DNA of 64,000 bases, taken from NCBI RefSeq assembly GCF_963678635.1, contig NC_087067.1, positions 31,162,401 through 31,226,400 of the forward strand, given 5' to 3'. Under the pieces are notes generated by a model that had not been told where the DNA came from, did not search any database, and was given only the letters and a program-made list of their open reading frames with translations. The translations under genes were made by a program, and so were the position numbers. Below are positions 12,191 through 24,433 of the stretch, piece by piece (the stretch's first letter is position 1; each line of letters opens with the position of its first letter). This DNA comes from Symsagittifera roscoffensis (Eukaryota > Xenacoelomorpha > Acoela > Convolutidae).

Positions 12191-13929
12191 ACAAATTTCT
12201 CATCCAATAAGTCCGAATTTTCTCTGCCAGCTTTTCTTCATTCAGTATGTGATATTTACAATTTTCGAATTGACGATGTTTGATAGATATAGATTGCAAA
12301 TTTAGTTTTCTATCCTCAAAAAAATTGACACGATGAAAGTTTTTTTTTCAGTTAGGTAGTATAAGAAAGCGACAACTTTTAAATTAGCCCAATTGATAGG
12401 GGAGACAGCTGTTTCAAAATGTCATCAGAGTGATATGAGAGAGTGAAGTGGGCCTGTCATATCCCAATTTGGTCAGATCCAATTTTGAGGTTTCATCAGA
12501 TCTTATAACGACCCTATACATTTTTCGAAATAACCGCCCGCCCCACCTCACGTCAGAAAATTCAGTGCACACCACTGCTTAGTGTGTGTACCCAACCTAG
12601 GTATACATGCAATGCTTATACATCATGCAGTGCTACTACATGCTACCGAAAGCCTTGTTGTTGGGAGATTGAGTATTTGGCTAAATAGTTTTTTGAAAAT
12701 GTGAAAAATGCGTGTTTTGTTGGTAGGTTTTTCAGATCTTTAAAAGGCTAATGCGCATACTTTGGTGCGCCTACTTACCCGCATATGGTAAACTTTGTTG
12801 GCATATCTATCAGTTACTTGTCAAAACAGAAGGGGATGGATTAAATTGCGCGGTATTGGAATCTTTTTTAAAAAAGATTCCCAAGACTTAAGACTTGAAA
12901 AGGCTGCTATTTCTCAGACTGAGGTATAGAAACTAGATAACCATGAGTTTTTTCTCTTTCGCAAACCACTTGATGCTATAGAATCTAATATGTCGGATTA
13001 AATTATTTAAACAAATTTTCTAAGTCAATTAATAGAAAATTACTCTCCCGTACCCAGGGGATTTTCTGTGCAAGATCTGAAATTCTTTATTTTTTTAAGT
13101 TAGTTGATTCCCAAATCTGGATAAGAATTTGAAAATTTCAGATATGAAATAAGGTCTGCGAAACCCTTCGTTAAATTATAAATTTTGCATTTCGAGCAAA
13201 CAATTGAGTTATTATTTTTTGATGTTTCTGCAATACACAATTGTTTAAATCAGCGGTGAATAAAATTCCTATTTTTTTCGAACTAAATTTCTAGTTGAAC
13301 TGTAATAAAAAGTTTTCAAAAACTGTTAGAAGAACCATCATTTTTTTGAGTTTCATCCGCTATTTATGCGTTTCCAATGTTTATCTCATGCTTGGGGAAA
13401 CATATTTTGGCAGTCTCCCATTGGAGATTTTACTGAGTACCTGCTAGTAACTAGCAGAAGCTATCAAACACAAAAGTATCAAAGTTAGCAAAAATTGTGT
13501 CAAAATCATTGAGTTTTCAGATCTCAAATTACCAAAACAATTAAAAATTCAGATCTAAACTTAGATCTGAAACACCCCAATTCAAGTATCCAAGCGTTGC
13601 TTTAACAGTTAAAACTAATTCAGATCTGAAATTTAGATCTGAAAAAGATAATTTCAGTTCTGAATTAGAACAATTACTAGGTATGGGTTTGTTTGTTCAG
13701 GGAAACCGAGGTACTAGATAACGTTTAATTGATCTATGCTCGATAATTGGCAAAGTACTCTGGTTGCAGCAGGGCTGTAATTTGATTTTTTTTTGCTCCG
13801 AAACTAGGAGACAGTAACGGAATACTTGTGCTCGGTTTGATTTTTGGTCCTCCTACTCCCCTATAGGATGTCGAAGAATTTAAATATAGTTTGTGTTTGT
13901 AGCTAACTTCGACTACCTCTAAAAGTTTC
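12191..13929. other. Intergenic with AGATCTGA palindromes
   Basis: No coding exon is seen. 13500-13680 contains several inverted repeats built on TTCAGATCTGAA and TTAGATCTGAA, with weaker copies near 12470, 12735 and 13070. A diverged part of MITE family 1 (GGAATACTTGTGCTCGG) occurs at about 13793-13850. Confidence 0.5.
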
Positions 13930-14441
13930 GCAGGGAGATAACGGAATACTTGTGCTCGGGGTGGGTTTTCTTCTTCAGACAAATTTTGACTTTTAAACTA
14001 TCCTTTATTGACGGAATTTATATATATCAGTCAAAAAATATTGCTGTCATAGGCTTAAACTTGAAAAGATAGATCACATGTGTGTATTTTTTGTAAGCTC
14101 ACGGGGGTTTAAGGTGTGCGAATTTGGCCAATTTGGGCAATCGACACACGATATATTTCGCGCTATTTACGCGTTAGTGGAGATTTAATTCGTCTTAAAA
14201 ATCGTTCCAAATTGGCCGAAAGAAGCTTTTTTGCCATAATTGATTTGTTTTTAGGGAAGAAATCCATCACTTTGTACTTTATGTGGCGCGTGGTGGGAAA
14301 ATTTTCACAAAAATTGTCAAATTTTTAATTTGTAAAAAATAATAATAATTTTTCCTTACAATTATTTTTTTTTGTGATTACTGCTCCATTGACCTTAAAA
14401 GGCAGTCGGAACATTCAGGGCGTTGCCCTGATACGAGCAGT
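13930..14441 (-). mobile_element. MITE family 1, inverted copy
   Basis: Reads in reverse relative to 3940-4442. It begins near GGAATACTTGTGCTCGGGG and ends AAAGGCAGTCGGAACATTCAGG, followed by the same outside hairpin (CAGGGCGTTGCCCTG). The internal GCGCTATTTACGCG and AGTGGAGATTTAAT words match. The left terminus is eroded. Confidence 0.75.
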
Positions 14442-14449
14442 TTTGTTGG

Positions 14450-15936
14450 CCTGGATCGAGATTTCAAGAGAAGAATCAATTAGTTGGCTGAGGCCGAACC
14501 TCCACGATTTATTTCAAAACTAATTAAAATTTGTTTAGCATTCATTACTCTTCATTCATTCATTCATTTTTCTACCTACTTGCTCACCGTTTACTAAAAA
14601 AAGTAGTTTGGGACATTTGGCTCTTTTTGTGTTATCAAATAGCACTTTGTTTGATAACAAGCTAATTGTAAATTGGCCACTTCGGGACAAAACAGAGGCA
14701 ATCTATTTTGTTTTATTATTGCTTGAGCGGCGGTTTATTCCGGCTCAAAAATCACAAAACTGCATAGCTTTTTGGTCTTTTTACTAATTGCCTGGCATAG
14801 AAATTCCCTGTTCTGGTTTGTGAACATTTAATTTTTTAAATGTATGGAAGACTGACTAACGAATAGACCAAAAATGCAAGGTTTTTGAAAGTCATCCATC
14901 TACACGCTATGTGAAAAACCAATTTTTATGATTGACACTTATCAAAGTAATAAAAAATCTAAATAGCGGTTACATGACAATTTAATTTACACTTTCCTAC
15001 TTCAACTTACCCTTTACGTATTTACCCTGCGCCACTTTAATCTCTGTTCCAGCTTATCCTATTCAAGCTTACCTTATGGTTGTTATAATAAAAACTTACC
15101 CCAGGTCTTTGAAGAATTCCGTGGAACAACACCAAATAAATATCAAAGAACCATTAACTTTGAATTTAAAATAATTTCCACATGTGATTAAAACTTGAAA
15201 TCAATACTAAGAAACCTCGTTCAAAAATCAAATGTGATCAAACTTTGAACGAACAAAATTATGTAAGACTAAACTGCAATTGCAACGCGTTGCATCTGTT
15301 TCCTGAATGAGCAAAAGTCATATCACACACATTCGATTTAGCCTAGTGGACCAAGCATAAGTTTTGAAATCAAAAGTCTGAAAGGTCAACTCGCCGATAA
15401 ATTAAAAATTGATGAAACTCAAAAATTACTAAAGGTTGGACTAGTTGATTACAAAGGGAGGAGTAGACATTTCAGTACCACACCAAGGTGGTACTGAGGG
15501 ACCGGGTGTAGGATGGATTTTTTTTTGATTTTGGCCTCTATCACCTCTCAAAATCTCAGGCCTCTGGGACACGGAGAAATTTGATAAGTGTGTTTTCAAA
15601 ATCATCAAATAACAACTTGAAACTTGCACTAATTTTCGCTAAATTGACATTTAAGAAAAGCTCAAACGAGCCAGAGTAAACAAACAATAACTTACAATGT
15701 TTTTCACTCGTTCATTCAATTCTCAGTACTTCTTACGACTGTGGTTGCTATTTGCCCCACAGTCTTAAGACTATTGAAAATTTAGTTATCTGCATCGAGT
15801 TTGACTTGGTCAAGGAACGTATAAATAGAATGGTGACTTCCTTAAAATAGGGCAGTTACACCAATATGCTCTTCCTCTACTGCATTTGTTGTTCTTACCA
15901 GGCCAGCTGCAGCTTCTTCTGAGTGAGTTCACGAAA
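14450..15936. other. Intergenic, no gene seen
   Basis: AT-rich and without a convincing exon. A short perfect hairpin CAGTACCA-loop-TGGTACTG lies at 15473-15496. Around 15000-15110 there is a run of CTTACCCT/CTTATCCT-like words; a loosely similar run in the opposite orientation lies at 17280-17375, on the far side of the MULE remnant. Confidence 0.5.
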
Positions 15937-16870
15937 TTATTGGAAACAAGGGCTCTCGGTTGTTGCAACTTTTTGTCTCCCCTTTTGACATAGATTTTTT
16001 TGGAATTCAAAGACAACCTGATCCAGCTTTTCACTAATGTCCTCATCTAGCTCAAAGCGATCAGCAATTCTCTCGAAATCTTCGATTGATTGAGCAAACG
16101 CAACGGTAACCATGTCAATTGGTACAAAACTTATCATAGGAATGAGTCGTAGTGCCAAATTGAGATCATGGTTGCTTTCCAGCAATCTTTTCAAACCAAC
16201 TTCGTTGATTTTGCGGTTAAAAGGTTGAGTTAGATCAAAGAAGCATCTTTTAATACTGGTCAGAAGCATAAAAGTTAAGAGCAGCACGCTCAATGTCGAG
16301 GAGAAAACGGTTGGACTTGGCATTTTGCGTAGGCTGTGACAAACCGTTAAGGAATTTCTTGTAGGAATGGTTTCGTTTACTTGGAAGCAAAACATAAATG
16401 CACAGGATGTAAAAACCTGCCAATTGTTTTTGGATTGTATATAAATGATAATTTGCATTGGGCATATTTTAGAGATATCATCACAAAGCCAAATGTCTTC
16501 CTTTGTCGATACCGCTTTGTCGATACCGCTGCCGAAAATACAGAAGCTCCAAAATTGTTTCGTCATTTCAAATTGCCTACCAATAATTGGTGGGGCGCAT
16601 GGTCTTTTCCTTGTTTTTTGTCATTTTAGAGCAATGTTTATTGCAGATTGAGAGGTTAAAGTCAAGTGCACTGCCTCTTCGTCCACTACGGATTGCAGGC
16701 GGGTGGCAATTTTACTGCAGTGAGTTGGCAGTTGCTGGATATTGGTAACTTATTTCATCCGACCGACCAGGGAAGACTTCATGGCCTTGATCATTGAGTG
16801 AGGAAATCGATCATCAAATTTGATAACTGTCACCTTGTTTTTATGGAAGTGACATCTTGGAAATTTTCAG
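15937..16870 (-). pseudogene. Decayed MULE transposase (FLYWCH-associated type)
   Basis: Two overlapping minus-strand frames give conserved parts of an animal Mutator-like transposase. 16465-16250 reads YHLYTIQKQLAGF, then VLLPSKRNHSYKKFL, then LLDIERAALNFY, matching the MULE core (the 'LYTIHA...YALLPNK...DFE.AA' pattern). 16250-15937 continues in another frame with CFFDLTQPFNRKI and LRLIPMISFVPIDMV, matching the domain that follows. The frame changes near 16450 and near 16250. Upstream, to about 16870, a CHFHKNKV-like stretch suggests the zinc-binding N-terminal region. The gene is disabled by frameshifts. Terminal inverted repeats were not resolved. Confidence 0.8.
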
Positions 16871-17424
16871 TGTTCGTTTCCTTTTTTTGCCTTTTGCTTC
16901 TTGGTATTTTCATGGCAATCAACAATTATAAGAATGCGACGATTGCGTTGCCATAATCCCAAATACTTTTTGCTCATTTTTTGTTTCAATTTTGAATATT
17001 AAAAACACCGAATGAAACAGTTTTTACATCCATTCTACCCTTCATTGTGAAATTTGTGGCTTAAGTTTTGTTAAGTGTGATACAGTACATTTTTTAGGCG
17101 AAGCGTTAAATTGCTTCACATTAATTAGCTTCAATTTACAATTCAATTGTGTCCCAAGACCTGGCCTTAAATGAATTAACACGTGCAGGTTGAAAATTTA
17201 TAATTCGGTATTTAATTAGTACATCAAAAGAACAAAACCAATTGCTACACAGTTGAGCTTAAGATATATTAGCATAGGGTAAATTAGAAAAGAAGTTAAA
17301 AGGCTCAGGCCAGATTGGAACGAGTTAAAATGGTATAGGGAAAGTTAAAACAGGATAAGATGGAATAGGGTAATAAATCTTGCTGCTCAAAAAATATAAC
17401 ACACTCCGATTTGCAATAATTTGT

Positions 17425-17720
17425 TACATGGATTAGATCTCCGCGTTATTAGCACGAATCATATTGCTCGTTTTTGTCTCAAGTTAGCCAAATTAGCTTT
17501 TTGAAACCCATGTAATTTTTCAAAAAATGATCACAAGTGACACCACCATAACCTTTCATAACCTTTTGAAAAGCGATCATATGTTTTTTTTTAAATCAGA
17601 GCTCATCATAAAAAAATCATATGGTATAGAAAAACCATCAAAAATGGCTGGTTAAAAAGTCGAAAATTGTCGGTAGACAATAAACCTTCTCGAAAACAAA
17701 TTTTCCGTAATTTTCTTTGC
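17425..17720 (+). repeat. MITE family 1, diverged fragment
   Basis: Shares GGATTAGATCTCCGCGTTAT, CAAGTTAGCCAAATTAG, TCACAAGTGA and AAAAATGGCTGGTTAAAAAG with the family core. Both termini are lost or strongly mutated. Confidence 0.65.
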
Positions 17721-17727
17721 AAAATGG

Positions 17728-17885
17728 ATCAAAAACTATTGAATAGAAGTAAAAGAGCTTCCAGAATCGGCAGAGTTTTAATCTCGCACTCGCAGTTTTG
17801 TTCAAGCTTCTAGTTTCTGAGCAACGTCGTTGCAACACAAATTAAGAAATTAATTGTCCAGATAATTATCATTATTTTCTATGCT
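17728..17885 (+). repeat. Dispersed direct repeat, copy 1
   Basis: About 155 bp starting AAACTATTGAATAGA and ending ATTTTCTAT. It recurs at 18368-18523 with roughly 85 percent identity by eye. Shared words include TTCAAGCTTCTAGTTTCTGA and GTCGTTGCAACACAAATT. It may be the outer part of a longer MITE family 1 relative. No coding role is apparent. Confidence 0.75.
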
Positions 17886-18367
17886 TTTTCTGCGTAGAGC
17901 CATTGAGAAAAATGGATACTTCAAGTTTTCAGATAAACTCCCAAAAACTTGATAGAAAATTTTTTGAATTGCTGTTAAGAATAAGACTATTCGTCAAAGA
18001 GACTATTTCAATCACGTTTTTATTGATTGAGGAAACTTTTTTTTCAAAAAAACCATCTTTACGAAAGCCAGTTTGTCGAAATTTTTTTGAAAATTAAAAC
18101 AAAAATAGTTACTGTATTGAGCTCTTCTTCTAAAAAATCTGTTTCATGCGAAGATTTCCGTATGCTGTGCAGGTACAAAAACATTTAATATCAATTATTT
18201 TGTTAAATTTGGTGAAAAAACTACTGGAAAAAATTTTCTGGAAAAATAGAAAAAAGTTTCTGTAAAATTTAACCGTAACCCAAGCGAAAGGGTATGAAAA
18301 TGAGATATCACTCAAAGTTATCTGAGATACTTTATTTTGCCTCAAGAAAATGAATAAATAAAAAGAC

Positions 18368-18523
18368 ACAAACTATTGAATAGACGTAAAAAAAGCTTCC
18401 GAAATCCGCAGAGTTTTGTTCTCGCACGCGCAGTTTTATTCAAGCTTCTAGTTTCTGAGAAATGTCGTTGCAACACAAATTGATAAATTGTTTGGTCAGA
18501 TAAATCTCATTCTTTTCTATTTC
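18368..18523 (+). repeat. Dispersed direct repeat, copy 2
   Basis: Second copy of the 17728-17885 repeat in the same orientation, 640 bp downstream. The sequence between the copies is AT-rich and shows no exon. Substitutions are spread evenly, which indicates an old duplication. Confidence 0.75.
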
Positions 18524-19254
18524 AATGTTTCTTTCATCAGGGATCGCAATTGCAAAATTTTACAAAATTAACAACCAAGGTTGATTTTCTATGGAATTTT
18601 AAAGTTTTATGAGAAAGCCCCCTTAGGGTGGAACCCAACAAACATGCTAAAGTTCCGATTAAAACTCGACTTTTCAACGTGTTGTGGAGTCCAAAAAAGT
18701 ATTACTATATAACATGATTTTTTCTCCCTAAAGTTGTATCGCGGATGTTGCAACGAGCTAAAAAGGCTGAAAGAATTCCTAAGTTTGCATGAGAATTCCG
18801 CAAAGTATCTGCATTTTTACTTGATTCCGCGTTTTGTTATTTGACCTAGCTAACAATTTGATAAGGTTGAACCCGCACAATTTTGTATAAAGTACGCTAT
18901 TTTTTATTGCACTCCTTGTTTGTGTGTAAGCTAGGAGCTAGCTAGAAAGAAACCCGTTCCCAACCGAGGCTGTTTTTCTAAATAAAATTTCTATAAAACT
19001 AAATAAAATTTTCTAAATAAAATTTCTATCCAAGTTTTCTCGTATTTTCTGTGCGGAAACTATCTCTTTCTTTTCTAGATTAGAAATAAACAGTTTCTGG
19101 AAAGAAATAACCAGAAATCATTTCACTGCTCAACTGCAACGGGATAAACATGCTTCGAAAATCCAATATCACAGGAGCAATACAGCGCAAATTAACACTT
19201 GTTATATTAAGTGCTGCTTTGCATTCGCTTGTTAAAACTATTTATTTTCAGCAA
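18524..19254. other. Intergenic, no gene seen
   Basis: AT-rich, with ATTCCGCAA/GATTCCGC words of the kind clustered at 21590-21835 and a short AATAAAATTTCTAT repeat near 18980-19025. No supported feature. Confidence 0.5.
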
Positions 19255-19325
19255 GGCCTGTAGCCTAGTGTTTAGCACAACCGGCTAAAAAATTAAAACT
19301 GGGCGGTCTGAGCCCCACCAAAAGA
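19255..19325 (+). repeat. tRNA-like SINE head or tRNA pseudogene
   Basis: TAGCCTAGTGTTTAGCAC (19261-19278) resembles an RNA polymerase III A box. GGTCTGAGCCC (19305-19315) resembles a B box, 44 nt downstream, which is normal spacing for tRNA-derived SINEs. No proper acceptor stem or anticodon arm was found, so a working tRNA is unlikely. The SINE body and tail were not delimited. Confidence 0.5.
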
Positions 19326-19639
19326 CTTCTTATAGCTAAAAGTAGCCTAGATTTAACTATTGTCTGATCAGAAATAAGATGAGAAAAAAAGTATTCGAGG
19401 AAAATTTTTGCTTTAATTAAAAATTTCATAGAGAATTTCTGAACAAAATTTTATATTAGATCTAAAGTATTTCAGGTCAGAAATAAAAAAATTTTCTATG
19501 TACGGGAAATCAAGAGCAAAAACTGAGAGCGAAAAATTAATCATTGTCTGTGGACTCCAATACTCAAAAAGATAATGAAAAACAAAATTCAGTGTTTGAA
19601 AAACTGAAAGTCATCCTCCCACACGCTATGCACAGAACA

Positions 19640-20104
19640 AAGTTTTGCAAGACTGCTCAAATCATAGCAATGCCCTGAATATTCCGACCTCTTTTCAAGG
19701 ACTATGAGTAAATGTTTGCTTTGAAAAAATGGATGATAATCTCAAAAAAGACATAAAAACAACTTTTTGTTTATTTTTTTAAATTACAGCTAATTTTTGA
19801 ATAGACCAAATAGCTCTAAATATGGAACGATTTCTAAGACAAAATATTATCCGCGTACGCATTTGTAGCATGAAATAAATAGCGCCTTAATGTTTTCACT
19901 TTGGCCATAATGGCAGTCCTTAAACTTATTTCAACTCTTCAAGCTCATAACTAAGCAAAAAAAAATAATTACAGGTGAAATATCTTTTAAGTTTGAGCTC
20001 CAGGCAACAAAACGTTTCGAATGATTGTCAAAAAGTCTACATTTGCCTAGAAAAGACCACCCCGAGCACAAGTATTCCATCTTTTCTTCAAAAGTCGGAA
20101 CAAT
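19640..20104 (+). mobile_element. MITE family 1 copy
   Basis: Starts after CAATGCCCTGAATATTCCGACC and ends CAAAAGTCGGAACA. The internal GGAACGATTTCTAAGAC, GCGCCTTAATG and CCCCGAGCACAAGTATTCC words match the family. The left terminus is mutated (ATTCCGACC) and the right one is intact. Confidence 0.75.
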
Positions 20105-20154
20105 AATTTGCATCTAACAAAGCAAAAATTAGTCCGAACAGCATAAGACAATTT

Positions 20155-20457
20155 AATAAGGAACGATTTCTAAAGCGGATGAGATCTCCGATGGCACGTT
20201 AAAATCTCAAATATATAGCGCGTTAATTGTCCCAAGTTGGCCAAATTGGTAATCTTTAACCCCCATAACTTTACAAAAAATGATCAAAAGTGATTTTTTT
20301 TTCTATAATAGAGCTCAGTACACATTTTTTTCTCAGATGGTATAAAAAACATTAAAAATGGCTACTTAAAAAGTTGAAAAATCTCTGATGATGAAAAGCA
20401 ACGGGTACAAATATTCCTTCACTTTCTTCTCAATTCGGAACAAAAGTTGTATTATCT
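20155..20457 (+). mobile_element. MITE family 1, left-truncated copy
   Basis: Begins inside the element at AAGGAACGATTTCTAAAG and ends near CAATTCGGAACAAAAG. It lies 50 bp after the previous copy, in the same orientation. The pair may be one insertion beside another or an old tandem. Confidence 0.7.
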
Positions 20458-20934
20458 AGTTGCTGAAACACTTAGCTAAACGAAATGGTAAATTGTTTTC
20501 TTGAGATAGCTTTTTAGAAAAAACTTGACGAACAGTTTCTCTGGTTAAAATAAGAAATAAAGACAGCATTATCATTCGGAGAAAATCGGAAAAACAGAGT
20601 TAAACACAAGTCATGGATTTATCCGATTAGTAGTCAAAAAGTTTAACAAATTTTCATGCATTTAAAATTGTTTCAGCATTTGAAGTAATCGAAGTCAAAC
20701 ACTTGATAGAACTTTCCAATCAGACTTTCCAAGTAAAGAAAAACTTTAAAATGTCATCATCTTTAAAATTTAAAATGTCATCTTTAAAAAACTTTAAAAT
20801 GTCATCAAAGACATTAAAATGTCATCATCTTAGGCTTGATTTTTTTGGCCAATAATTGGACAGTTTTGATTTAGAATTGGGAAAAATTAGCAGGACTCCC
20901 TCAGAGCAAAATCAGAGCAAATTTTTTCAAACGG

Positions 20935-22530
20935 GTTTAATTTAAAAAACGTTGATTATTGTTGACTGTTTTCTGCGTGTAATATCTCAGCATCAAAAGA
21001 TGATGCTAGAGCTTAGTTTAATCGGAGGTGATTTGTCACCAGTTTTTGGTGGATCTGCTGGACGATATTCCAAATTATGCTGAAATCAATAACATAAGCT
21101 TTTTTGTTTTATTTAATAGAGGTTTTTTAAATCCCAGATCATTATTGACAAAAATTTTTTTCACTATCTTTTTAAAATGGCATGTTAACAAAAAATTCAG
21201 CGTCTGATTAATTGAATCTAATATATACAAAAAAACTGTCTCGACAAGTGATTCTGTTATTTATCAGACATGCAGCTCCTCCAATGTGTGCTAAGTCTGC
21301 AATTCGACGATGAGTTTCATAGGTGGCTTACAAAAAACACAAAATTTAGCAAATCAACTGTTTTGAAACTTTTTAAATAAACCTAAACCAATTTTCCTAA
21401 AACAAATCAAAAGCACAAGTTTATGGTTTGCGTCGAACTGAATGCAAAATTTTGTGCATATTTGTTCGACAAATTCTCTACAAAAAACACAGTAAACAGA
21501 TTGCGAGGCAAAACTGTGCACTGGATAGATGCACATTTTTGTGTCTGTATATAACTGGATTCCAGAGACAAACCTAGAAAATTTTCCAAAATGTAAATGG
21601 ATTCCACTTGCACAATTTCCGTAAAATCCGCGTACAATTACTTGTTAAGTAAAATTTGTTGGCACATTATTTTGTTGCGGATTCCGCAACTAGCAAAAGT
21701 AGGTAGTTGTTCCGGATTCCGTGAAAGTAAAAAGGATTCCGCAAATTTATGCGGATTCCGCCTACAATTTGAGGATTCCGCTTACAATTTGCGGGTTCCA
21801 CTTACAGTTGCGGATTCCACGACAACTTAATTTTACCAAACAGATATATTATGATTTATTTAAGAATTCCACAAACTGTTTCGGGTTCGTAAATTTTGTT
21901 GCGGATCCAGCAAAGTTACCAGTTTTTGGAGCAATTTTGAGCAATACAGTGTTTTAACTAATTCCGTAGATTTGAAAACAGCAAAGATCAAAGAAAAACA
22001 TCCATGTTGTGGATCCTGTGACAATTTTGTTTCTGGCTTGTTGTGGAACCCGCTTACATTTTTCAAGAAGCATAGTTTGGCCTTGTAATGCAAAACTAAT
22101 GAGATTGACGACAACTAAAGGTCATTCATTAGAAAATTTCAGTAATTTACGAAGAAGAAAGGTTGTTTTTTTTGTTTTTTTTTGTATAAACTAATTCAAA
22201 AGAAAATTAAAAATCAGTTCAGGTTTTGTATCTCAGTATCAAGTTCAACATGGATTTCTAGCAGGTAACAGTTTTCGCTTTCAATCTAAGCTTTCATCAT
22301 AAGTCAACATAATACAACATTGACAATAATGGTCAAATAGTCTGCTGGTAAGCTTACAATAACTTATAATTCGCTATGATTTACACCATGGTTCACTCTG
22401 CTTGTATCTGTGAAAATCATTCAAGGTGAAAAGAAACGTTAGTTAAGTAACACTTGATTTCAATGAATGTTGACAATTTAGAGCGGATCACGAGTGGAGT
22501 ATCATCCATCAGTGTCTCCATTAAACAAGT
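20935..22530 (+). repeat. Segmental duplication, copy 1 (empty-site allele)
   Basis: Shares, in order, GTGTAATATCTCAGCA, TTTAATCGGAGGTGATTTGT, GGATCTGCTGGACGATATTCC, TCTAATATATACAAAAAAAC, ATGGATTTCT and TATAGTCTGCTGGTAAG-like words with 23895-25340. Divergence is considerable. This copy lacks both the hAT-type MITE and the CCCGGG element found in the other copy, so it records the sequence before those insertions. Confidence 0.75.
21590..21835 (+). repeat. Short imperfect repeats on GCGGATTCCGC
   Basis: Four to five imperfect units of about 22 bp (GCGGATTCCGCCTACAATTT and variants GAGGATTCCGCTTACAATTT, GCGGGTTCCACTTACAGTT) at about 21745-21830, with looser copies outside. The core GGATTCCGCA is partly palindromic. 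Reading frames through it (RIPLTI, DSAYNLR) follow from the repeat and are not evidence of a protein. Confidence 0.6.
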
Positions 22531-23894
22531 TTATGAAATGATTGCAAAATCAGTCCCCTACAGTGATCCAGCTGCAAAAAAAGTAAAATTTCAAATATTA
22601 GGTTAGCTTGTGAAAGAAAACTACGGAAAAAACAAGGATAATTGGTGGCTATCCAAGTAACACAGAATGCTTGACCACATTCATAAAAACAACAAAAAAC
22701 TGTTCTTTTCTTGTAATGAAATTTGTTCGTTACGTGACGGTAAAACTACAAATACGCCTAAAACTTTCGTCTACTAGACATAATTGACAACAGTTGTCTT
22801 TGAAAAAATCTTTTTCTTTCTAGACGAAATTTACTAAATTAATTTCTGTAATTTTTGGAGAGATAAGTTTTTGATTTTTGTTCAAAAAATTGTCATTGAG
22901 AAGGACGCGCTAAAGGAATCTTCCAAACTTCGTTTCACTGGAGAAAAAGATGAAAACTTCAAGAAACATGAGTGGAGACCAAATCAGTCGCTTTACTCAC
23001 TCAAAATTAAATTCTGGGCCAAAAATTTTAGACCATTTTTTCAAAACTGGGAACATTTTTTGAAAGTTTTTCAAATCTGGAGTGAAAGGGCTTGAAAACT
23101 ATTCGATCAATCGACTATTTCCGATGCTTATTTGAGGTAACTGATTTTGCGTGAAAAAAAAACTAATTGGTTGCCGTTGGAAGAACTATTACAAATATCC
23201 ACCGAACGCTCTTTCGCTGAGGTAGTTAATACTTCAAAAACAAGCAACAAAACGGTAAAAAAAACAAATGATAACGCAATTTCCTTTCCTCTTGCTAGAA
23301 TTTTTGATAAGGTAAGCAATATTAGCTGAAACAGTTAAAAAACCGAATGATTACACAATTTGACTCCGATCGAGCTTTCCTTGAGGTAGTCAAAAAACAA
23401 AAAGTATAGATTATCTGCATTGTGTCGTAAACAGCCGCAAAACTTAGGTTAAAATGGTGCAATTGGCATTTAAGGAACGCAAAACCGCATTAGTATTTTT
23501 CAACTGCTCTTTTGGAGACCCTGGGTGTCTTTTTTGCCTGTTTGGTGGTGGGCGCATCTTCGTTTTTGTAGTCGGCTCGTGCATGGTTCTCACCGACTGA
23601 GAGGCATTGCCATGTAGCCAGTGTTTCCAAAAAGGTGAAACACTGTTTTTCTTGTGATAATCTTTTTATTAGAATCTGGTTAAAAGCAAAACATGTCGAA
23701 TTAAGTTCGATAGATAATACACAACATCGGTATTCCAGATTAAGTTTTTGTTTTTGAATTAACAAAATTAACAAAATTTAACGCAAACACATTAAAATTA
23801 CTCAAATGTCATTGAAAACTTGGTTTTACTTGAGTTTTTAAAAGCATCTTAATGCTGATGTTGTACATTATGTCGAACCAGCCTATACGTTTTG
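22531..23894. other. Intergenic, one weak exon-like patch
   Basis: Mostly AT-rich with no exon. A GC-richer patch at 23515-23645 on the minus strand has an AG acceptor-like start, a CFTFLETLATWQC reading and a GTGAGA donor-like site, in a frame that ends in a basic tail. This is too little to call a gene. Confidence 0.35.
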
Positions 23895-24008
23895 TTCCAA
23901 TATTTCTCCAACTTAGCAGGACTATAAATTCTGTGCGTGTTATATCTCAGCAAAAAAAAATGATGCCTGTGCTTGGTTTAATTGGAGGTGTTTTGTCATC
24001 AGTATTTG

Positions 24009-24433
24009 CAGGGGCGGATTTAGAAGGGGGCGGGGGGCGGACGCCCCTCCCTCAGGGATTCGACCCCCTGCCGACCCAAAGGGTCCCCCCTTTGATACTT
24101 TTTTAGAAATCCATTTTTGGCGGACCGACCCTAAAATTTTTCTAAAGGCGCCTTTGGCGCCAATATATACTAACTTTGAGGGGGAGCGCGCGCCAAAAAA
24201 AAACGCAATTTTTTTGTTAAAATTTTTCAAAAAGTGCCCAAAAACGGCTTTTTTGACTGTTTTTTCAAAAATTTGCCTGCGGCGCAGAAAATTTTGCCAA
24301 AATAGGCGCAAAACAGTGCTTTGGAAGAGCTCGAAAAATCAATTTGGTCGACCTAAAAAAAAAAGGTCTTCAAAACTTTGGAAAATTTTTCGAAAATCCG
24401 CCCTCCCTCGAGAAAATCCTATATCCGCCCCTG
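24009..24433 (+). mobile_element. hAT-type MITE with 8-bp target duplication
   Basis: 425 bp bounded by CAGGGGCGGATTTAG and CTATATCCGCCCCTG. It is flanked by perfect AGTATTTG direct repeats (24001-24008 and 24434-24441). CAGGG-type inverted termini with 8-bp target duplications are characteristic of hAT transposons and their non-autonomous relatives. The paralogous site near 21036-21060 reads CCAGTTTTTGGTGGATCTGC with no insertion, which confirms both boundaries. No transposase is encoded. Apparent reading frames within are lysine-rich chance frames. Other copies are at 161-280, 2721-3063, 31905-32302 and 40430-40575. Confidence 0.93.

Noticed and set aside
19255-19325. A functional tRNA gene
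   Set aside because: A- and B-box-like words are present, but no acceptor stem, anticodon arm or terminator could be built, so a SINE or pseudogene is preferred.
21597-21957. Overlapping frames with repeated RIPLTI and DSAYNLR-like peptides
   Set aside because: The peptide repeats arise in two frames at once from the GCGGATTCCGC DNA repeat.
23490-23774. Minus-strand frame containing CFTFLETLATWQC
   Set aside because: Only a short GC-rich patch looks coding. No family match and no partner exon could be found.
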